NCBI GenBank assembly: GCA_934643535.1
Contig: CAKUCE010000131.1
Coordinates: 1 to 8,713, forward strand
Source of the DNA: an uncultured Clostridia bacterium
GTDB taxonomy: Bacteria > Bacillota > Clostridia > Christensenellales > Aristaeellaceae
DNA length: 8,713 nt
Reading direction: 5' to 3'
Position numbers and translations under genes: made by a program
The notes under the pieces: generated by a model
Database searches by the model: none
Seen by the model: only the letters and a program-made list of their open reading frames with translations
Told to the model about the DNA's origin: nothing
Shown here: positions 5,582 to 8,713 of the stretch, piece by piece
Layout: each line of letters starts with the position of its first letter
How positions within the stretch are numbered: the first letter of the stretch is position 1

Positions 5582-7369
5582 TCAGTGCCAGCCGTCCGGG
5601 CGGCGGTTCAGGGAGGCGAAGCGCTTCACATCCACCTTGGGGCGGCGGTCGGGGGTCAGAAGACCGTTGATCTCCTGCATCACGTCGGTAAGCTGGGTGT
5701 AGCAGTAGCCCTGGCAATAGGGGATCTCCCGAATGCCGTCGGTGACTTCCTGAAAGCGGCGGAAGAAGGCTTCTTCATCCGTGACCTTGTCGTGATAGCC
5801 CCAGGTCTGCATGCCGCCCAGATCGCCCTGCAGGCCGATGTTGGTAAAGGCAATGCCGCCATATTCCGTCACCAGGAAGGCTTCTTTGCCGGTGGGCGTA
5901 TAGCCCTCCGCGTAGCAGGGACGGTAATCGCAGGCGTGGGCTTCCACCTGCTGACGGGAAGCAAAGTGAGCCTGAATGTCCGCCTTGGAGGCGGCATAGT
6001 CGTGCAGGGCGCAGATGTCGGTTTCCACCTGCTCCCAGCCGTCGTTGGAGGAGCAAAGCCGGGTGCCGTCGGCAGCCTTGGTCAGGTGATACAGCATGCG
6101 GGCCAGCGCCTGCTGCTGCGGATTGGCATACGTCTGCCAGATGCCCCAGCTTTCATTCATGGGCACCCACGTGATGATGCAGGGATGGTTATAGTCCCGC
6201 TGAATGAAGGCCATCAGCGTTTCCGTCAGATTCTGGACGGAATCAGAGGTGAAATCATAGGTGCTGGGCACTTCGCCCCAGACCAGCAGCCCCATTTTGT
6301 CCGCCCAGTAGTAGTAGCGGGGGTCCTCCAGCTTCTGATGCTTGCGGGCGCCGTTGTAGCCGAAGTCCAGCGTGTACTGCACGTCCTGCCGCAGTGCCTC
6401 GTCGCTGGGCGGCGTCAGCAGGGAATCCGGCCAGTAGCCCTGATCCAGAATCAGCCGCTGGTAGACGGGCCGGTTGTTCAGGTAAACCTTGCCGTCCTTC
6501 ACTTCCACTTTGCGCATGCCGAAGTAGGTGGAAACAGCGTCCGTTTCCCGTCCGTTTTCCAGAAGGCGAACCCGGAGGTCGTAAAGGTTGGGGCTGCCCG
6601 GATTCCAGAGATGGACGGGGTCCAGATCGCCCCGGACGATCAGATCCACCGTGACCCGCGCGGTACGGTCGGCGACGGTGCTGCGGACGGTGCGGCAGAG
6701 CTTGCCCTGAAAGGAAACGTCCAGCTCCAGCTCCGCGTTTTCGGCGGGGCGGCCGTCCAGAATGATCTCGGCGGTGAAACGGCAGTGGTCGATGTCGGGC
6801 GTGACGTGAATCTGCCGGACAGCCGTTTTCCCGGCAGCTTCCAGATAGACGGTCTGCCAGATGCCGGTGACGGGCGTGTACCAGCAGCCCATCAGGCCCC
6901 GGGCCCAATACTGCTTGCCGCGGGGCTGGGTGCAGTCCGGCGCGTCCTCCACCCGCAGGCACAGGTCGTTTTCGCCGTCCTGCAGAAGGGGCGTAATGTC
7001 AAAATGGAAGGGCGTATAGCCACCGCGATGGGTTCCGGCCTGCTGGCCGTTCACATAGACGGCGCAGGCAAAATCCACCGCACCGAAATGAAGCAGGATC
7101 CGGCGGCCCCGCAGCTCTTCCGGCAGCGTGAAGCTGCGGCGATACCACACGATGGGATGAATTTCGTCCGTGGGGCCGATGCCGCTCATTTTGGTCTGGT
7201 AGGCGAAGGGAACCAGAATTTCTTTGTCCAGCTGCTTTCCGGGCTTTTCCCATCCCTGAAAGCGGCCTTCGTCCGCATCGTCAAAGGCAAACTGCCACGG
7301 ACCGTTCAAATTGACAAAGGTATCGCGCATAAAGTCGGGGCGGGGATGTTCGGGGCGGGGGATAGGCAT
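5582..7369 (-). CDS. Glycoside hydrolase family 2 enzyme, beta-galactosidase-like, cytoplasmic
   Basis: A retaining beta-glycosidase of 595 residues, in the size class of beta-glucuronidase and short GH2 enzymes rather than 1000-residue LacZ. Domain order is the jelly-roll sugar-binding domain (about 17-180, including WYRRSF and VYVNGQQAGTHRGGYTPF), the immunoglobulin-like sandwich (about 182-288), then the TIM barrel (about 290-590). The acid/base is Glu406 in WVPMNESWG and the probable nucleophile is Glu502 in TEYGG. The C-terminal INGLLTPDRRPK resembles beta-galactosidases and lacks the NxKG uronate-binding motif of beta-glucuronidases, so I lean away from glucuronidase; the true substrate is open. 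No signal peptide, so hydrolysis is intracellular, after import by the transporter encoded downstream. AAGGAGG eight bases before the ATG sets the start. First gene of the operon, behind two candidate promoters. Confidence 0.92.
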   Translation of the reverse strand: MPIPRPEHPRPDFMRDTFVNLNGPWQFAFDDADEGRFQGWEKPGKQLDKEILVPFAYQTKMSGIGPTDEIHPIVWYRRSFTLPEELRGRRILLHFGAVDFACAVYVNGQQAGTHRGGYTPFHFDITPLLQDGENDLCLRVEDAPDCTQPRGKQYWARGLMGCWYTPVTGIWQTVYLEAAGKTAVRQIHVTPDIDHCRFTAEIILDGRPAENAELELDVSFQGKLCRTVRSTVADRTARVTVDLIVRGDLDPVHLWNPGSPNLYDLRVRLLENGRETDAVSTYFGMRKVEVKDGKVYLNNRPVYQRLILDQGYWPDSLLTPPSDEALRQDVQYTLDFGYNGARKHQKLEDPRYYYWADKMGLLVWGEVPSTYDFTSDSVQNLTETLMAFIQRDYNHPCIITWVPMNESWGIWQTYANPQQQALARMLYHLTKAADGTRLCSSNDGWEQVETDICALHDYAASKADIQAHFASRQQVEAHACDYRPCYAEGYTPTGKEAFLVTEYGGIAFTNIGLQGDLGGMQTWGYHDKVTDEEAFFRRFQEVTDGIREIPYCQGYCYTQLTDVMQEINGLLTPDRRPKVDVKRFASLNRRPDGWH

Positions 7370-7410
7370 GGGGAGTTCCTCCTTCGATCTTTCTGGAAAA
7401 CAAGCTGTTC

Positions 7411-7429
7411 ATTACAAAAAACATGTAAT
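7411..7429. promoter_or_regulatory. Candidate operator dyad at the proximal hydrolase promoter
   Basis: ATTACA (7411-7416) and TGTAAT (7424-7429) form a 6-bp inverted repeat separated by seven A-rich bases. The dyad overlaps the end of the -10 hexamer (7427-7432) and runs over the expected start site near 7420. That is the classic position for repression by a dimeric winged-helix protein. The upstream ArsR-like regulator is the obvious candidate, but no second copy was found near its own promoter, so the link is inference. Confidence 0.45.
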
Positions 7430-7455
7430 ATATAAAGGGCAAAAATGGTTGACAA
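7427..7455 (-). promoter_or_regulatory. Proximal promoter of the sugar operon (P2)
   Basis: On the minus strand TTGTCA (7450-7455) and TATATT (7427-7432) are separated by exactly 17 bases, each matching the sigma-A consensus at five of six positions. Transcription would start near 7420, leaving a leader of about 50 bases before the hydrolase ATG. The -35 also lies in a short GTTG-A-CAAC dyad (7448-7456). This is the best-placed promoter for the operon. Confidence 0.65.
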
Positions 7456-7486
7456 CGGGTCGAATAGTTAAAAGTTAGGAAAGTAT

Positions 7487-7538
7487 CATAAAAATCCAGC
7501 TCGTTTTGATGAATAAAGCATATCATCGAGCTGGATTT
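7487..7538 (-). terminator. Terminator of the regulator gene
   Basis: A perfect 12-bp inverted repeat pairs AAATCCAGCTCG (7492-7503) with CGAGCTGGATTT (7527-7538), extended by three more pairs (CAT/ATG, through 7541) past one bulged base. The 23-base interior holds a further GATGA/TCATC pairing, so the RNA would be a long bulged hairpin. On the minus strand the stem ends in a run of five T (ATTTTTAT), fitting an intrinsic terminator about 75 bases past the regulator stop codon. The same repeat could instead be a two-site operator, because one arm lies between the -35 and -10 of a promoter. Confidence 0.6.
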
Positions 7539-7545
7539 ATGTCAA
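7517..7545 (-). promoter_or_regulatory. Distal promoter of the sugar operon (P1), nested in the inverted repeat
   Basis: On the minus strand a perfect -35 TTGACA (7540-7545) precedes, by 17 bases, TATGCT (7517-7522) with TGA before it as an extended -10. The upstream arm of the long inverted repeat occupies the spacer. Start would be near 7510, between the two arms, so a transcript from here would carry only the second arm and could not form the terminator. It could be bound and blocked by a protein recognising the repeat arms. Leader to the hydrolase would be about 140 bases. Confidence 0.5.
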
Positions 7546-7551
7546 TAGTTT

Positions 7552-7563
7552 TGGAATATTCCA
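7552..7563. promoter_or_regulatory. Perfect 12-bp palindrome upstream of P1
   Basis: TGGAATATTCCA is a perfect palindrome centred about 47 bases upstream of the predicted P1 start, just behind its -35 hexamer. The position suits an activator or an auxiliary operator. No second copy is seen in this window, so the cognate protein is unknown. Confidence 0.4.
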
Positions 7564-7615
7564 TGAAACCTGTTTGCCTTGGACAGAAACCAACAATTTT
7601 TCTGCTGAAAAGCGG

Positions 7616-8560
7616 TCAGGGCATATGATAGCCCAGCCGGAGGGTGAGCGTCTGAGCAAAGTCGCCGAATTTCTCGCCGAACAGGTTCAGGCCGCCTACG
7701 TTGGCCGCGTCCGCCGGAACGCCGATGCGTACGCTGATATAGGGATTTTTCTGCAGCTGCAGCTGCTCCAGCGTAACGCCGCTGACCGGCTCATTATCCA
7801 GCGTGGCGCCGGTAGCGTCCACCCGCCAGGTTTTCAGAAAGCCAAACTGGGTATTCAGGTCGCTCCACCATTCCGGGGTCAGCGCGCCCCGGCGGCCGCC
7901 GCAGTCGCTGGGACAGGTCCACACCCCCACGCGTATGCCGTTGATCTCCAGCGCAATATCGCTCTTCCATGGATCCCGGTACAGCGGAGCTTCCGAACAG
8001 GCTTCGAAGGAAATTTCCAGCCAGTCCGGGATGATCATGCCCATTTTCGCCACGGCAAAGCGGTATTCCAGAAAGCCGCGCCGAAACCAGATCAACTGGG
8101 CGCGGAAGCGGTCTGGCTCGTAAAAGGACATGGGGTAGTCCATCTCTCCGATGACGTTGGTTTCGCCCGCCAGGCCGCAGGTAGGCTCGATGTCTTCGGC
8201 AATGCTGTAGCAGCCGATGGGCATGGTCATGGAAAGACAGGTATCCGCCTGCTCCCATGGCGGATCCAGAGAGATGTTGATGGTGTCCAGCTGGCGGCTG
8301 CATACCTTCATGGAGCCGCGCACGCCGGGCTGGTTCTGGGTGTTGATGATCCCCGCTTCTTCCAGAATTTTCACATTCAGTGCGGCCGTGGACATGGGAA
8401 GGTCCAGTGCGGCGGCGATTTCGCCCACGTTCATGCATTTGCCGCCAAGTACCCGCATAATTTCCAGCCTGACGGGGGAGGAAAGGGCGTGGGCGATCTG
8501 CTGCAGGGCTTCGGGCCGGACGATGGAAAGCTCCGCGTGTTTGCCTTGGATTTCAGACAT
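7616..8560 (-). CDS. ArsR-like winged-helix regulator with long C-terminal sensor domain
   Basis: A 314-residue predicted transcription factor. Residues about 15-85 form an ArsR-type winged helix: ALSSPVRLEIMRVLGG is the characteristic first helix pair, NVGEIAAALDLP leads into the recognition helix MSTAALNVKILEEAGII (56-72), and a short wing follows. The remaining 220 residues are strand- and aromatic-rich, with WTCPSDCGGRRGALTPEWW at 214-232, and probably form a ligand-binding beta domain. I recall similar proteins under the COG4189 group of predicted regulators, without certainty. It is cysteine-rich (eight, including C216 and C220). A TTG lies two codons earlier, but AAAGGAG sits eight bases before the ATG at 8560, so that is the start. 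Same strand as, and just upstream of, the sugar operon, suggesting it senses the imported sugar or product and controls the hydrolase promoters. Repressor or activator cannot be told. Confidence 0.85.
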   Translation of the reverse strand: MSEIQGKHAELSIVRPEALQQIAHALSSPVRLEIMRVLGGKCMNVGEIAAALDLPMSTAALNVKILEEAGIINTQNQPGVRGSMKVCSRQLDTINISLDPPWEQADTCLSMTMPIGCYSIAEDIEPTCGLAGETNVIGEMDYPMSFYEPDRFRAQLIWFRRGFLEYRFAVAKMGMIIPDWLEISFEACSEAPLYRDPWKSDIALEINGIRVGVWTCPSDCGGRRGALTPEWWSDLNTQFGFLKTWRVDATGATLDNEPVSGVTLEQLQLQKNPYISVRIGVPADAANVGGLNLFGEKFGDFAQTLTLRLGYHMP

Positions 8561-8589
8561 GGGCAACGCTCCTTTGCTTTATGTGGACT

Positions 8590-8618
8590 ATTATAGCAGA
8601 AAAAACCAGCCTGTGAAA
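8590..8618 (-). promoter_or_regulatory. Promoter of the regulator gene
   Basis: On the minus strand a perfect -10 TATAAT (8590-8595), preceded by TGC as an extended -10, lies 17 bases from a poor -35 TTTCAC (8613-8618). The extended -10 compensates for the weak -35. Start near 8583 gives a leader of about 23 bases that includes the AAAGGAG. Convincing by sequence alone. Confidence 0.7.
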
Positions 8619-8639
8619 ACCCGAAACTTCTTGCGGGTT
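8618..8639 (-). terminator. Weak terminator-like hairpin upstream of the regulator
   Basis: AACCCG (8618-8623) and CGGGTT (8634-8639) pair around ten bases. On the minus strand the stem runs into four T then CAC, so it could be a weak terminator for a gene entering from beyond the right edge. It overlaps the regulator -35 region, and its right arm overlaps the -35 of the plus-strand promoter, so it may be an operator instead. Confidence 0.3.
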
Positions 8640-8665
8640 AAAAATGAATATGATAGAATACCCGC
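8631..8665 (+). promoter_or_regulatory. Candidate divergent promoter with flanking inverted repeat
   Basis: On the plus strand TTGCGG (8631-8636) and TAGAAT (8654-8659), with TGA before it as an extended -10, are 17 bases apart. An inverted repeat, GCGGGT (8633-8638) and ACCCGC (8660-8665), brackets the promoter core and could be an operator. The predicted start is near 8666. It points to a plus-strand gene beginning past 8713; the last bases contain AAGGA (8703-8707), which could be its ribosome binding site. The gene itself is not in view. Confidence 0.4.
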
Positions 8666-8685
8666 ATGCGAACATCCTTTCGCAT
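8666..8685 (+). other. Leader hairpin at the right edge
   Basis: ATGCGAA (8666-8672) and TTCGCAT (8679-8685) form a perfect 7-bp stem with loop CATCCT. It begins at the predicted start site of the plus-strand promoter, so it would be a 5'-end hairpin in that transcript, which often stabilises mRNA. It could equally be an operator dyad. No T-run follows. Confidence 0.35.
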
Positions 8686-8713
8686 TTAAAACCGGATTCC
8701 GAAGGAACAGACG

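Noticed and set aside
5585..7435. A 616-codon open frame on the plus strand, antisense to the whole hydrolase gene
   Set aside because: It mirrors the GH2 gene, is dominated by V, G, A, H and Q as expected from an antisense frame of GC-rich coding DNA, has no family motifs, and the minus-strand gene has full catalytic motifs and an ideal RBS.
8561..8566. TTG start of the regulator two codons earlier
   Set aside because: It is only two bases from the GGAG, while the ATG at 8560 has the correct spacing.
8614..8627. A catabolite-repression (cre) site near TGAAAACCCGAAAC
   Set aside because: It fails the central spacing of the cre consensus by one base, so it is not supported.
1..8713. CRISPR array, tRNA or rRNA gene, transposase or phage genes
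   Set aside because: No spaced direct repeats, no cloverleaf-like sequence and no matching protein motifs were seen on either strand.

Overview
The window looks like chromosomal DNA of a moderately GC-rich, low-redundancy Bacillota (Clostridia-type) bacterium, probably an uncultured or gut-associated one. The evidence is strong AGGAGG-type ribosome binding sites, sigma-A-like promoters with TGn extended -10 elements, a MalEFG-type sugar importer with no ATPase gene beside it, and compact unidirectional operons. A closer assignment (for example Christensenellales) would be a guess. All seven supported genes are on the minus strand, so the biological reading order is right to left.

Right end (8713 to 7616): a leader and promoter zone, then a winged-helix ArsR-like regulator with a long C-terminal domain that probably senses a ligand. 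A plausible plus-strand promoter at the extreme right suggests a divergent gene just outside the window. The 246-base gap 7370-7615 is dense in signals. It holds a perfect 12-bp palindrome, a long inverted repeat that fits the regulator's terminator, a near-consensus promoter nested in that repeat, a second near-consensus promoter closer to the next gene, and a dyad over the second promoter's start region.

Middle (7369 to 797): a five-gene carbohydrate utilisation operon. Its order is an intracellular glycoside hydrolase family 2 enzyme, a secreted sugar-binding protein, two ABC permeases (the first unusually long at its N terminus), and a multi-span acyltransferase-3-like membrane protein. 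RNA hairpins without a strong T-run lie between the hydrolase and the binding protein and between the binding protein and the first permease, as expected if the mRNA is processed to give excess binding protein. The simplest model is that a glycoside or oligosaccharide is captured outside, imported intact through the two permeases using a shared ATPase encoded elsewhere, and hydrolysed in the cytoplasm, with the upstream regulator sensing the substrate or a product.

Left end (796 to 1): a strong intrinsic terminator closes the sugar operon. Overlapping it is a promoter that probably drives hisH, the glutaminase subunit of imidazole glycerol phosphate synthase. hisH stops exactly at the centre of a perfect palindrome that begins a GC-rich structured stretch running towards the window edge.

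No previously undescribed defence or mobile system is visible. The most unusual points are the repeated arrangement in which a promoter is nested in the preceding gene's terminator, the extended MalF-like permease, the binding protein without a lipobox, and the acyltransferase coupled through a four-codon minicistron.
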